Shown: one piece after another, positions 49,879-61,700 of the stretch
Layout: each line of letters starts with the position of its first letter
How positions within the stretch are numbered: position 1 is the stretch's first letter
NCBI RefSeq assembly: GCF_000340215.1
Contig: NW_006921533.1
Location: forward strand, 125,616 to 189,615
Length of the DNA stretch: 64,000 nucleotides
Source of the DNA: Pseudocercospora fijiensis CIRAD86
Lineage: Eukaryota > Ascomycota > Dothideomycetes > Mycosphaerellales > Mycosphaerellaceae
Direction: 5' to 3'
Translations under genes and position numbers: made by a program
Notes under the pieces: generated by a model
The model's database searches: none
What the model was told of the DNA's origin: nothing
What the model saw: the letters and a program-made list of their open reading frames with translations, nothing else

Positions 49879-50714
49879 ACGGGGTCTAATAGAGGAAAAG
49901 CGATTAGGCTTCCCCGAGAGGATACTTTCTATATTATTAGAGGAAAAGGGGGTTACGTAGACTATATTAGGTTTAATAGAGGAGGAAGTCGTTAGAGAAA
50001 CTAATAGCTAGCTTATAGTAAGACGAATTAAGACGATCTAGGCCTCTATATATATAGATAATACTTCGAGAGAAAGCTTAGATAGGAACCTTAGTTAATC
50101 TTTACTTATTATAGCTAATAGTATAATACTTAAAGCGTTAGTAGTAACCTAATAGAACTATTAGGATCTAAGAGCTTTTAATTTCTAAGTCTAGTATAGG
50201 GTAATACCTCGGACTTTAAAGTTAATATAATAATATAACTATAATACGCGACGAAATTCTTTTTATTCGGATTATAAGGCGTAGATAGGCCCCTATAACC
50301 TCCTAAGGGAGGCTTAAAAAGACAGGGACGTGTCCTTCGAGATATTATAAAGAGTACTCGGGCCTCTTAAAGGCGCTAATTAGAGTATTATAGAATCGTT
50401 AGCGAAGTATTACGGCTATCGCCTAGGGAGCTAGATTTTCTTTATATACGATATCTCTTTATAGCTTAGTATTTTTATTCTAATAGTAATACGTATAGTT
50501 AGTCTATTAATAGGTTTCGCTCGTCGTTATAGTAGTTATTTAACTTTATCTTAAGCTCGAAAGGGCCTCCTAAAGAACGAAGAGATAGTAGCCCTTCTTT
50601 CGATTACGTTAAACTTTATAGAATAACTATAGTAAAAGATCTTATATAGCCGTTTCCGTAGCTAGATATAAAAAAGAGTAAATAGTAAGTACCTATACTA
50701 AAGTAATTACAAAG
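49879..50714. other. RIP-affected stretch with unassigned coding-like frames
   Basis: Minus-strand frames look partly coherent (for example a run from about 50,540 to 50,450 and another near 50,330-50,200) but are broken by many stops, and I recognise no family. A ruined gene of the same cluster is possible. I did not find an HxxHC-type UstYa signature, though RIP would change the His codons. Confidence 0.3.
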
Positions 50715-51794
50715 TTAAAAGGAATATAGAAATAGTATCTCGCCTAGGGCGGAGAATCTTTTTAGATAGTTTTATAATCTAGTAACTACTTCTTATTTTC
50801 TAATCTAAGGATAGCCTAAAGCGTTATTACGAGGTAGGTCGCCTTTACTATCTAGTAGGGCCTACTTAGCGTCTACCGTACTTTTCTTAACCCTAGGATA
50901 GCTTAGTAATATACCTACGCCTAATTGCTTCTAAGCGGCTACCTATCGTTTCTTAACGTCTATAAATTGCAAAATAAGTATATAGTAAGATTAGTAGTAT
51001 TACTATAATATACTTACTAAAGCTATTAGTATAGCTTAGAGTATTAGATAGAGAGGCCGGTACCTCCCCTAGTAGATATTCTCTAGAAGGGTCTAGAGGC
51101 GGCTTTCTAGCGTCTACCTCTCTTTTCTTAACCCTAGAATAGCTTAAAGCCTAATTGCTAATTAGTACGCGTACGCCTAGTTACTTCTAGGCGGCTATCC
51201 GTTATTTCTAAAGTCTTAACGACTATAAATTATAACTATAGATTTAGTATATAGTAAGATTAGTAGTATTACTACGGTATACTTATAAGGGCTATTAGTA
51301 TAGCCCGGAGGACTATATAGATAGGCCGGTACGTCTTTTAGTAGATATACTTTAGAAGGGTCTAGGTTTAGAAGCGACCTTCTAGTATCTATCTCTCTTT
51401 TCCTAATATAATATATCTATAAACTAGGAGATTAGTATATAGTAATATTAGTACTACTTTAATTTGCCTACTTAGTATAATATTATAAAGAGAGTCTAGC
51501 TATTCCTTAGCGTTTATCTCTCTTTTCTAGGGATAGTCTATAGCCCTATACGGATCGTTATAGTAAGATAGTAGGGATATAAAGGCGTCTATCTTTTTTT
51601 CGATCTCTATAGGTTAGTATATTAGTATATAGTAAAATTAGTATTAAAACGGCCTGCCTACCTAGCGCTATACTATTAAGAGAGCCTAACTATTCCCTTA
51701 GGCTAGTAACTACCCTAGCGTCTACTATAGTAATAGCGTAAATAAGAGGCAAGGCTATAGCTAGTAAGCTAGTAATTACTAATAGGAGATTCAT
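50715..51794 (-). pseudogene. RiPP precursor-like relic P1, destroyed by RIP
   Basis: Five minus-strand exons: 51,662-51,794; 51,472-51,606; 51,283-51,416; 51,018-51,222; 50,715-50,959. The ATG at 51,792-51,794 is preserved and begins a clear signal peptide (MNLLLVITSLLAIALPLIYA). Each following exon carries one or two kexin-like basic sites (for example KREINA, KKREVDA, VKKR) followed by variable peptides, some ending in YP or GYP and a stop codon that RIP could have made from Trp or Gln. Introns are 55-60 nt with GTAGGC, GTATAC or GTAAGT donors and TACTAAT branch points. Exon 2 is phase-symmetric (1-1, 135 nt). Exons 3 and 4 carry frame-changing indels, and several TAG codons break the frame. 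Unlike the intact gene, its repeats are diverse, so it may have encoded several different peptides. Confidence 0.7.
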
Positions 51795-51903
51795 TATTAC
51801 TATAGAAGAGTATAGAAACTAAATAGTAGAGATTATATCCCTAATAGAACGTAGCCTTTATATAGTAATATAAGAGAACTAGAGTTCGATAAACTTACTA
51901 CTA

Positions 51904-51947
<44 letters not shown>

Positions 51948-52159
51948 GTTATAGTACGTATAGTAGTATCTTTAATAAAACGCTAGTATATAGTAGCTAA
52001 TATACGAGATCGGGAGTATATTCTATAAGAAGGGAACGTATAATTAATTTAAGAGAATTATTAGAGTAGCGTAGAGGTAGCCTATATAGATATACCTTAG
52101 TAGATATCTTATAGGAATATTAGAATATACGCTTCTATAAATATAGCCTCTATATACTA
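51795..52159. other. RIP-affected upstream region of P1 with (TA)n microsatellite
   Basis: Presumed promoter side of P1. A (TA)n run lies at about 51,904-51,944. RIP mutation fades out between 52,140 and 52,200. Confidence 0.5.
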
Positions 52160-52650
52160 TATAATATACTAGTGTCTACCGGTGCATACACGTCGGGTAT
52201 ACCCGGATACTAGGATATCCGAGGATTATTAGGTAGCCTAGCCGGCAACACGCAGGACACTAGCGCATCCTATAACTCCTCCTTGTATGCATACACTAGC
52301 TCACGTTTACGCCCCTGCGTACATGGTGTATTACAGAGCGTGTACACATGCCCATGTGTATGCAGCTCCATCACTACTTTCCCGGCAGTTGATTATCCGG
52401 GATCTCCTCGCTGTCTTCCACCGCGGAACCTTCTTGCAGAATTGTGACATGCGATAGAACTAGGGATCGAAGGCCATGCGTCGGCGACTCGTGCGCACAT
52501 CGGCCAGATGTGACCAAGCAGTTCTCTGGGATGTCGCGATAAGACTGTGGAGTGGCGCAATCCTTTAAGCTTCCTCGAGCGAATGCTTCCTGCGTTAGAG
52601 AACTCTACGTGATACTACTTCAACCGGTTTTCGTTGTAGTAGTTGGATGA
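52160..52650. promoter_or_regulatory. Upstream region of UstYa gene 2
   Basis: Unmutated sequence leading to the ATG at 52,651. I see no decisive TATA or binding-site motif. The divergent neighbour on the minus strand is relic P1 (start 51,794), so this roughly 850-bp interval may once have been a shared promoter for a precursor and a modifying enzyme. Confidence 0.35.
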
Positions 52651-53899
52651 ATGGCCGCGACTGACGACAACATGGAAGACTCTCGAGTGTCCAGTTCCGC
52701 TATGTCGAGCAACGACGGATCCGAGTGGGAGAAGGAGACGTTATTGCGTGGAGGAAGCAAGCCAAGGCCCGTTTTACGCCTCACGAGGCTCAATTTGTGT
52801 CTCATCGTGGCATCGGCGACGTTGATCTCGAATTGCTGCCTTTTAGCCTTTGCTGCTATGATTTGGCCCAAAAGCCCTCCTCATCCATCAAGCTCAAGTC
52901 AGCAAGCTTGCGAAACGGACGATCTCCCTCTCGATAGTAAGTTGAGAACACTCTTGCCTGCCTTCGCGTACATGCTCACCTCAAACAATGCCAACTGACC
53001 TGGTCCAAATCTTGGTGTAGAGGATGCGATCATGAACCGCTTCGATCGTTCATATCACACTGTCACGTTTCCTGCATGGAACTATACAAACCCCCCACAC
53101 ACCGTTCCGCCCAATGGTGAGAGCTACGAAGAGTCGCGAGTAGATCAGCTCTGGACAGAGCTAGGCGTTCATTGTCGGTCGAACACCAAGTGTACTCATG
53201 TTTTAGCGGCTTTCTAACAGTCTGGCAGCCAATTTCATCACCATCCCCGTATCACAAGGACCTGCGCATGGCCTTGATATACATCGGCATGTCATTCTCC
53301 CAGAGAAGATAAATGGAGAAGACCATTTCATAGCGACGATAGAGGTCGTCCATCACCTTCACTGTCTGGTTAGCCTGCACTCGATGACGAGTCTCTTGGA
53401 TCGTACGACTGACAGTTCGTTAGAACATGCTGCGCCAAAATCTGTGGTACCAAAGGGACTGGTATAAGGAGCACCATGAAAGCGATGCAGCAGAATCGCT
53501 GAAGATAATACATATCAGTGAGTTGAACATGTGACGACGCGTGAGATTTGAAGTATCATGGTGTACTGACGATAAGGCCTAGACCATTGCCTGGACAATC
53601 TGCGTCATCGTTTGATGTGTACTGCCGACCGTGGCCTTGTGCCTTGGACGTGGGCTTCAGCTCCGAGCGGCATAGTTGTGGATTTTGAGCGAGCACATCG
53701 CTGCCGCAATGCACAACCCATATTGGACTGGGCCATCCAGAATCAGTATCCTGACAAGCCCAAGGCAATCCACTTCAAGATGCCCAAGGGAGCCTATCGA
53801 ATACCATGGGAACATTTCGTCTCACCTACCGACCCTCGTGCTAAGCAGTTTACTTCAATTTGCAGTCCAACTGCAGAGGAGTGCCCTCGAGAGGATTGA
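52651..53899 (+). CDS. UstYa-family (DUF3328) oxidase-like protein 2, five exons
   Basis: Exons 52,651-52,936; 53,021-53,164; 53,229-53,368; 53,424-53,517; 53,577-53,899 join to 987 nt (328 residues plus stop). Intron 1 (GTAAGT) and intron 4 (GTGAGT) have canonical donors. Intron 3 starts GTTAGC. Intron 2 keeps frame only with a GC donor at 53,165, so that junction is less certain. The protein has a hydrophilic N-terminus, one membrane segment (about 47-71) and the first signature HHLHC at 185-189 followed by LNMLRQNLWYQRDWYK. The second signature region reads SLDHC (222-226) followed by LDNLRHRLMC, so the first His of HxxHC appears to be Ser at an exon junction. A C-terminal HRCRN block follows. 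Such proteins are membrane-anchored presumed oxidases of RiPP and related pathways. Only the coding prediction and family are seen in sequence. Confidence 0.8.
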
Positions 53900-54985
53900 A
53901 AGCGGCCGCGCTTTCTCTGGGCGGCGACTGCGATCTCCATCTCTTGCTGTTGCGCTACAGGTGTGCTGGACTGTTAGGATCGATCTGTGTCCGACGACGA
54001 ATGGGCAGAGCGTGCGGAAGACGGCGCCATGTCGTGCTCGATAGGACTGGGTACATGGTCGTTGGGGAGGGTTGGCTCCGGTGCTAGTTCTATGCTGTGG
54101 CTGTGGCTGTTCGTTGCAGTAACTTAGGCGAAGGGCGGTGTACATGTGGAAAGGCAGTGTATACAGCAAACCGGAGGTGGATGTGGATGAGGACTCGACT
54201 CGGAAAAACAAGCGAGCGGCCCGAGGTCCGCCGCGGCTTCTCCCCACCATGTCATGTCCATCTTTCCCGGTTCATGTGTTGCATTGTTGTGACTATAGAC
54301 TTAGGTCCCAGCACCGCAGCGTCATCCCTTCGGCCACGAGGTCGCAGAACGAAGCGGGCATAGAGTAGCCGGAGAGCACAAACGAGGAACGAATTCATAG
54401 GCGTTGGACTCCCGAAATGGACTGTGGCCTGCAAGGTAGAATAGCACAGGTCCTGTATGACTTGACATGACGCTCGTCTGCTCGAGCGTGGCCGTACCCT
54501 TCTCTGGCATCATTCACTCCTTGCCCAGCCACTGAACCACCGTACGAACGCCGTGCCGTGGCCGTAGTAGCATCACGGTCCCAGACTCGGTCCATGCTCG
54601 TGAAGACACCGGACTGGGCTGATCTTCTGCCTGCCCTTCCTCGTGTGTCTCTACCATCTTCGTAGGCGATCTTGCATGCCACGGCCGATACGAGCACACC
54701 CTGACGTCGCTCTTGACACAGCACGCCATCGGTCGGGTCCATGCGCTCCCAACAGAGCAGCAGACCAGCTCTCTTCGTTCCCTTCCTCGCTGACCAACCG
54801 AGAGGCCAACACAACCGTGGCGGCCAGCATGGCAGTCACGATCACGCCAAACTTCACAGAAGAATGACGGCAGAGATCGACATGAAACCGTCAACTGCCG
54901 TACGCACCGTTTCCGCCGCTAGGTACAGTACAGTATTAAGAAAGCGTGAAAAAGCTTGAGAAAAGCTTGAAAAAGCTTGAAGGTC
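53900..54985. other. Unmutated intergenic island
   Basis: Normal composition. Several overlapping open frames on both strands are GC-biased shadows without recognisable domains. A short run of AAAGCTTGA(G/A) words at about 54,949-54,981 forms a small tandem repeat next to the MULE-C end. One signal-peptide-like frame is listed separately. Confidence 0.5.
54651..54857 (-). CDS. Candidate small secreted protein (weak)
   Basis: A 68-codon frame starting with a signal-peptide-like sequence (MKFGVIVTAMLAATVVLASR), then a charged region, one Cys and an Arg-rich end. It is convergent with UstYa gene 2 and close to MULE-C. No repeats, kexin pairs or family resemblance are seen. It could be chance or the first exon of a spliced gene. 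Confidence 0.22.
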   Translation of the reverse strand: MKFGVIVTAMLAATVVLASRLVSEEGNEESWSAALLGAHGPDRWRAVSRATSGCARIGRGMQDRLRRW

Positions 54986-57900
54986 ACGCACCGGGCCCGT
55001 ATAAAGTCCCATACCAGCGTCCGAGCGCCTAGTCCTTCCAAGAATAGGGTCAGCCTGCCGCAGCGGACTCGGTGAGATATCGAAGTCCGCTCCGTGGTAT
55101 ACGTAACTATAGAAAACGTAATGTCGATGTCTCTGCGCGTCGCGGTTGCTAGGTCGACAGGTTAGGGTAGTAGCAGTAGTAGTAGTGCGATTTCCGCTAG
55201 CATACTAAATATCGATAGTAAGAGGTCGTACGGTCGCAATTTGATAGATTTCGTACTGTTTTTATAGTGTTTAACGACCCCGCATTCTCTGCTAGTAGAT
55301 ACTAGTTATATTACTAAAAATAAAGCTAAAGTTTGTTAGTAAAACAGCGGTATAGTAAAATTCGAGGTGTAGTTAGCGATTACGGCCATTTTAATAGCGT
55401 TAATATATATTAGAGGGCGGCGGTGTATAAGGCATGCTACTATAGACCTATATCGCGCTCGGAGGCGCGTATTGCTACCTATTTAGTGCCGGTAGTGTCG
55501 GTAGAGGCATATAGAAGCTATTAGTTACCTACGCGACCTACGTAACGGCGGAATTTAAAGGAAAACGCGACAAGAACGCGTCGATACCGCCTAGAACTAC
55601 TAACGGCGCTTCTTTACCAAAATTTAGCTAAGCTAGCGCCGCTAGTGTTCGCTCGGATATATATTCTTGCCCTACCTATTTCTCTACCTATTTCTTCGAT
55701 CGCTTCGGCTTCTTACTCGTAGTATCTACGCTCTTGCCCTTCCGCTTCTTTAGCGGCGGCGCTATATTAGTCGCTTTTAGAAGGCAATAGCTCGATATAA
55801 TATCGCTTAGCAATAGCGCTTATAATAGCTTCGGCGGCGGCGCTTTTATTAGTATAAGAATAGCTTCCGGATAAGTGCTCTTAAAGTAAGTAAGGACGAG
55901 GTTAGTAAAGCCCTTCCTAATATTGTCGCCGCTCTCGTAGAAGACTGTTAGCATCTTCGAGATAATAACCTCGCGTTGCTTGTCGCTCTCGTCTATGCCT
56001 TGTTAGTCGTATAAGCGCTCGAGTTGAAAGATTAACTCGTACGCGTTAGTAAGTACCTCGCGGACGTTTAATCGATAGGTAGGCGCGTATACGACCTCGG
56101 CGGCGGCGGCGTCTTCTTATACTACTATCGACTTAGAAGCGTCTTCTTCGTAGACCTCGAGAGCGCGTCTAGCAAATATATTAACCTATTGTTGCTAGTA
56201 ATAATCTTTAATAATAACGCGTTTAAGTATAAGGTAATAATGCTAGAGGTCGGCGCAAAGGACGCGATATTAGCGGAAGAATTTACAGTCGCAGGTAAGC
56301 GCGCCTGCCTCGGTTAATAACGGCTTCGGGTCTTAGTATACGGACTTGTTAAGAACGCGATTAATCTTAGTACTAATCTTGCGCTAAATAGGCTATAGAA
56401 GGCGTAGAAGCTAGGTCCGGAGCTCGTCGTCGTCGCCGCGCGCGAGTAAGTGTACGTTTAATACCTAACGCTTACTAGCAATGTCCGACCGAAGGTCTCT
56501 AAGCTCGCCCTCCTATATTGTTTGTATAGCCACGCCTGTTAGTGTAAAGTTAGCCGCTATTAGCGACTTATTGCCGTCTATTTTAAGACACGCGTAAAAG
56601 CTCTCGTTTATATTAGTATCCTTGTATTGTCTAACGATAGTAGGCACGTTATAGACGCGATAGTGGTTTGCCTATAGGCGAATATCGCTGCCGAAGTCTT
56701 AAACTAAATATGTATAGTTTAACTCGTAATCGCTGTTTCGGGGGAGGTTATCGATAGCGGCCTAGAGCGACTCTTTCGCGCCTTCGAGCGAGCGGCGGTA
56801 TACTACGGCGGCGCGTAGGTGTTTACGTGTCTCTTAGTAGATTTTCGCGCTAAAGCGTCTGTCGATAGTGCGCTAAACGTAGACGTAGCATAGCAGGTGT
56901 ATTGTCGTCGTAAATGCTATTCGAACTGCGCGTCGCTCGGCTGCCGAGTCGTCTATAAGGAGGAATTTAGGTACCTAAATACCGCCTGTCTACCTGCTTA
57001 TAGTGCGCAAAAACTCCGCAACAATATCGCCGTCGTTAGTAGGTAAGAGTATGTATACCGCCGTACGAGAAATAGTATATTTATCCTTTACTATAATAGT
57101 ATAAAGAAACTAACCTAGGTAATTAGTCTTGTACGTCGCGTCTATAAACGCGATCGTACGATAGGCTTTAAGCAGTTCTATACTAGTTTTGCTAGCATAC
57201 ACGACGCCGTAGGTAGTCTCTTTATCGATTTAGCGTATAGCTTCTATATTCTCGCAAAATAGCCCTTCTATAATAATATATTAGTGATTGTTATAATAGA
57301 AAACCGCAAATGTAAACAAAAGAATCCTAAAGTTTAGGGTTCGGTCTGCCAAGGCGCGCTAGAAGCCGGACCGAGGTATTGCCGCAGCTTCTAAATTATC
57401 TTATTAGCTCGAAGCTGAGGCTCTGCGGCGCTTCCGCTTTAGGCGAAGAACTTTAGAATCTCGAGATTCCACCTTTCGTGTCTAGTATTCGCAGGCAATC
57501 GAGTCTAATATCTTTATCTATCGAGCTAATAACTTAGATAGACTTCCGCGTCGATCTATTAGTTAATCGGAGTCCGGATACGCGGGCGCGACGGTCCGCA
57601 TAGCTGTTTTTCCAACCTTACGCCCTAGCTTAACAATAATAATAAGATTAACTAACCTTATTGACACTACTCGAATATATCTTCTTTCTATGTTTGCTAT
57701 ACTAGCGACGCGCCGCCGAGCCTTCTATCCTTATATGCCTTCCGGAAGGCGCGACTAGAATTAAGTACGTCGTACTTTATTATAAAATTGCCGCCGGCGG
57801 CCTTAAATAGCGTATTCGCTGCTAGGTCGTGCTAAGCCTTTAATGTCTTCTATACCGCACTCGGCTTGTATCTATAGCATACCTCGTACCCTATAGTAGT

Positions 57901-58832
57901 TAATAACGCGCTATACCGGCGGAAGAGGTCGAAGTTATCTAACTAGTAGTAGTCCGAGTAATCCTCGCGGCTTATACGCTAAACTCGATACGCGACAATC
58001 TCCGGCTTACTAGACTTATTATCCTTATTATATATAGTATATACCTTCATCGTTATAGGGCAGCCTTGCGCGCGTTCAATCTTCTTATTAAAGCGCTACG
58101 CACTATACCCTTTAGTCTTATCCGACTTCTAGTATAGTTGCTTACGAAAGCGGCAAATATAACGCGTCGTTTCTAGCCTACTCTTCTCGATATAGTCCTT
58201 GTTCTTTGTCTATATATTATTAATATATAGCAACAACGCGTACTATTACTTTGCCGGCACCTTAAACGAGTCGTCGAAGCCGTATAGAATAGCTCGTTCG
58301 CGCTATTCGCGGAGGTTATCGACATATAGTAAGGACGCGTAGTACGAGTCTAGCTTAACTAGAACTCGAGACTTTCGAGGGCGGCGATAGTCTAGGGACA
58401 CTAACGCGTTTTTATTACTAGAATCGACTAAATCGTCCCCTTCTTCCTCCTCTACCGAAAAGTTAGCGATTCCGACCGCGCTCCGCTCTCGTCGCAATCT
58501 TATACCTAGCGCGAAGTTACCCTATGCCTGCGATACTAGAATATCCCTATCCCTACCTCCTCTAAGGTAGTCCGCAATTGATATAGTATTAGAAGACATT
58601 AAAGGTATAATTTAAATAATAGAAGAGATAGAAACGATAGCGCAGAGCGATAGTAAGGTACGATAGCAAAGTAGAAAACAATAACCTAAACAAACCGGTA
58701 CGCGTCGACGCGTAGGAGCGGAAGCGTATACAATCTACGCCGACCGCCGCTCTATAAGGTCGGAAGCCCCGGTTAGCTATAGGTTAGGCGCTCGGACGCT
58801 AGTATAGGACTTTATACGCCTCCTACGCACCT
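54986..58832 (-). mobile_element. MULE-C DNA transposon
   Basis: Inverted ends are visible at 54,986-55,035 (GTATAAAGTCCCATACCAGCGTCCGAGCGCC) and 58,779-58,832 (reverse complement, with RIP changes). This is a different terminal family from MULE-A and MULE-B. A MULE-type transposase relic fills the interior on the minus strand. I could not define the target duplication, so the ends are approximate by a few bases. Confidence 0.75.
55640..58600 (-). pseudogene. MULE-C transposase relic
   Basis: Read on the minus strand. An acidic N-terminal part is open at 58,303-58,497. The catalytic MULE domain is at about 56,950-57,250 with FIDATYKTNYLG (near 57,120-57,160), where the Asp is the first of the catalytic set. 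A SWIM-type zinc finger at about 56,240-56,310 reads LTCDCKFFR...LCADL. A basic C-terminal tail with SKKPKRSKK lies near 55,690-55,720. In-frame TAG codons are scattered, but RIP is milder than in the gypsy elements. Confidence 0.75.
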
Positions 58833-58907
58833 ATGCTAAAGAAGTCGATCTTATAGGGTTGCACGGATATACAATCTCGTATTGTTAGGCGGGCGCTCTT
58901 CTCGAGT
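58833..58907. other. Spacer between MULE-C and MULE-B
   Basis: 75 bp of RIP-affected DNA ending in the CTCGACGTC target duplication of MULE-B. Nothing else seen. Confidence 0.5.
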
Positions 58908-59199
58908 CTCGACGTCCCTAGCTACTAAACCGAGCCCTAGCTAGCCGCCCGAGCCCTAGTATATCCCGATACTAGCACTATTATAGAATCGCCTTATATA
59001 GAATTACGTACTCTTTCTACCTAATATAGGCTATTTCTATTCTTAGTTAGTGTTGTTAACGGGCGCGTAGCGCGTATTAACGGGCGCGTAGCGTATTACC
59101 TAGAAAGGAATTCTACCGTAGACCTAAAATTCGTATATCTTCCTCCTTTTATAGTAGATTGCCTAGTAACTATCGAAAATAGCTAAATCTCTATTATAC

Positions 59200-61700
59200 G
59201 ACGAGTTTCTCGATAATCTTATCGCCGGCGGCGATAACGTAGTAGTAGAAGACGTAGTAGTAGAAGACGTAGTAGTAGAAGACGTAGTAGACGCGGTAGT
59301 AGAAAGCGCTTAGTCGATAGAGATAGTAGTAGAAAGCGCGGAAGACGCGCAATCGACGATAGTAGATATTAAGTCGTAGAAGGAGGTTTAATTAGTTTCG
59401 GAGACTTATATTTAAGGTCGCTATCGCTATTGCTTACTATCGCTACCTCGCGAGCGTATATCGCTTCTAGACTATCGATCGGTGTCGCTACGCCCTTAGA
59501 AGCACCTATTCTTACTAAAGGAGCGTTCTCGTAGTCTAATACCGCGAGAGTCGTAGTTTCTATTCTATCGAGCTTTCGAGTCCTATATCTACGCCTTCGG
59601 AAAAGCGACTAGGTATAAGTTTAAGTAGTATAAGCCGTAGAAGAATAAGAATAGTATTAAATACCGCTACCGCTTCGTATATAGTTGCTTCGGCGTACTA
59701 GATAAGCGTATATAGAAATAGGACGAGGTAGCGATATAGCGAAAGTCGACCTCGAAGAAGATAAGGTATAGGTTCTATTTCTACGCTATTACTATCGATC
59801 TAGCGCAACCTAAAGGTTAGTAAGTTATTCGCTATTCTATAGAAGAAGACTACTGTTTCTATAACTACGAGAAAAACGATATTGTCGCCCTTGCTATATA
59901 TAGAAGGTAATCGAGATCGGTCTAGTTCCTTAAGTAACTAGAGCGGCTTTAGTAAGCGCGAATACTAATCTCGAAGATTATAGTATACTTTCGAGGGCGT
60001 AGTATACTACTAAAGCCGAAGGACATTAATAATATTGCCTAGTCTCGTAATATTAAGGCATGTCGATAACTAAACTAGGCTAAACGTATAATTAAGTTGC
60101 TAGATAAATACGCTATATTCTACGACATTATTAACAACCCGGAAAATAGAGCTATTCGGTATATAGTTGCCCTCTATCCTCGCTTAATAGAAGCCTTTAA
60201 GAAGACGCTATATACGCTTATATTAGATACGACATACTCTACTAACATCTACAACCTCGAGCTAATAGATATTATTAGTACTAGTCCTTTAAACGATACG
60301 ATTAAATTAGGCGTTAGTCTTATCCGTCTAAAGCTAGACAAACTAGACTTCGTTACGCTCTTAAAGGCCGTCCGGAAGGGCCTTAAACAAGCCGATTGCG
60401 CTATGCTATCGGTTATTAGTACTAATCGTAAAGAGGCTCTTATAGGTGCTATTAAGGAGGTGTTTCTAGAGTCTACTAATATTGTATATAACTAGCATCT
60501 ATAACAAGACATACTAACTCGAGTTTGGAAGGAACGAGGCGAGTTTAGTTAAGTTAAGAGCGACGGTAGCTAGACAGACTTACCTTAAACTAACAAGTTT
60601 CTACGGCTCTTTACGTATACTATCTATAGTTAAACTAAATAGGAGTTCAATAAGAACGTAAAGAAGTTAGACAACGTGTATCCTATATTTAAGACCTACC
60701 TTTATAATAACTAGTAGCGTTACAAGGCTTATATTGTCGACTGCTAGACTAACGAGGTTCTTTACTTTAGTTGTAAGACAACCTCTCGAGTTGAATCTAT
60801 ATATAGACGTATTAAACAGTAGCTTAACTATAGCAGCCGCTACGACATCTTTACGCTCTTTAAGAGCCTATTATAATAGTAGCAAGAAGGTTACGACCGC
60901 CGTTATGTTGCTCTTACTAAGAACCTAAAGAGGTACAATAAGGCACTAGCTAGACTATTCTAGGCTAGTGTTTCTCGTATAATAAGCGACTATTACTTAC
61001 TCGAGGTAAAGGCACTATATTTACGAGCTAAGGACCTTCTGCTTACTATAACCGACGACGACGGCAACGAGGTAAAGTACTTAGCGTTCTCGTATAACTG
61101 TTTATAGTGCCGCTATAACGACTACCTTCGCAAGACCTATAGTTATCTATGTATCTACGACTTAATAAAGCTTATTAAGACAGGCGGCAATCGCGCTATT
61201 CTATTGCTAAGTTACTTCTATAAGCACTAGTTTATTAACTTCCGTAGAACGGTCCGTCTATAAGAGCTAGAGGTTATCTTTAGCAACCGCAAACCTCTTA
61301 CTAGCGGAGCTATATTATATATAACAAAGCGCGCTACTATAGTACGTAAATTAGACGACCTAAATAAGATAGCAGTCGCTAAGCGATAGAAGATAGCAAT
61401 AGCTAGAACGACTAAGTTTATACTCGAGCCTAGCGTCTTACTTACTTAGCTAAGAACGACCGTTAAGCACTATAAGTACGTTAAGAGCTAATGCTATACT
61501 TAACAATGCCCTTGCTAGAAGGCTAATCGTACGTATAGCGCTACTTGCTATCTAAGCGGCTTCGAGTGCTATAATCTACGAGTCTAGTCTTTACTTCTAA
61601 TAGTACTAGAACCTCCTTCTAAGCTAGATTCACTCCGCCGAGAGATTAAAGACCTCCGAGTACGTAAGAACACTCGATTATAGGTAGAAGAATAACGTAC
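59200..61700 (+). pseudogene. MULE-B transposase relic
   Basis: Plus-strand frame. The N-terminal part contains an acidic tandem repeat (EDVVV units, 59,230-59,290). A FAR1/WRKY-like DNA-binding part probably lies at about 59,400-59,900. The MULE catalytic core at 60,097-60,495 is open over 132 codons, with LILDTTYSTNIYNLELIDIIS containing the first catalytic Asp and VISTNRKEALIGAI where the second would lie (Asn instead of Asp). The C-terminal part to about 61,700 has Cys/His clusters near 61,090-61,150 and 61,490-61,580. It is broken by TAG codons. Confidence 0.75.
59230..59290 (+). repeat. 18-bp tandem repeat in MULE-B
   Basis: Three-plus units of GTAGTAGTAGAAGAC encode an acidic Glu-Asp-Val-Val-Val tract. 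Confidence 0.7.

Noticed and set aside
48830..51720. Degenerate direct repeats with a TATAGTAAGATTAGT word as a satellite array
   Set aside because: On the minus strand the recurring word is the branch-point and 3' half of short introns in P1 and P2, so the periodicity comes from exon-intron units.
51904..51944. (TA)n run as a centromere or origin signal
   Set aside because: A 40-bp microsatellite in RIP-affected DNA; nothing else supports a special function.
53855..54959. Many overlapping open frames on both strands at 53,855-54,959
   Set aside because: Expected by chance in GC-rich sequence. They overlap each other, lack domains and lack codon patterns favouring one frame. Only the signal-peptide-like frame at 54,651-54,857 was kept, with low confidence.
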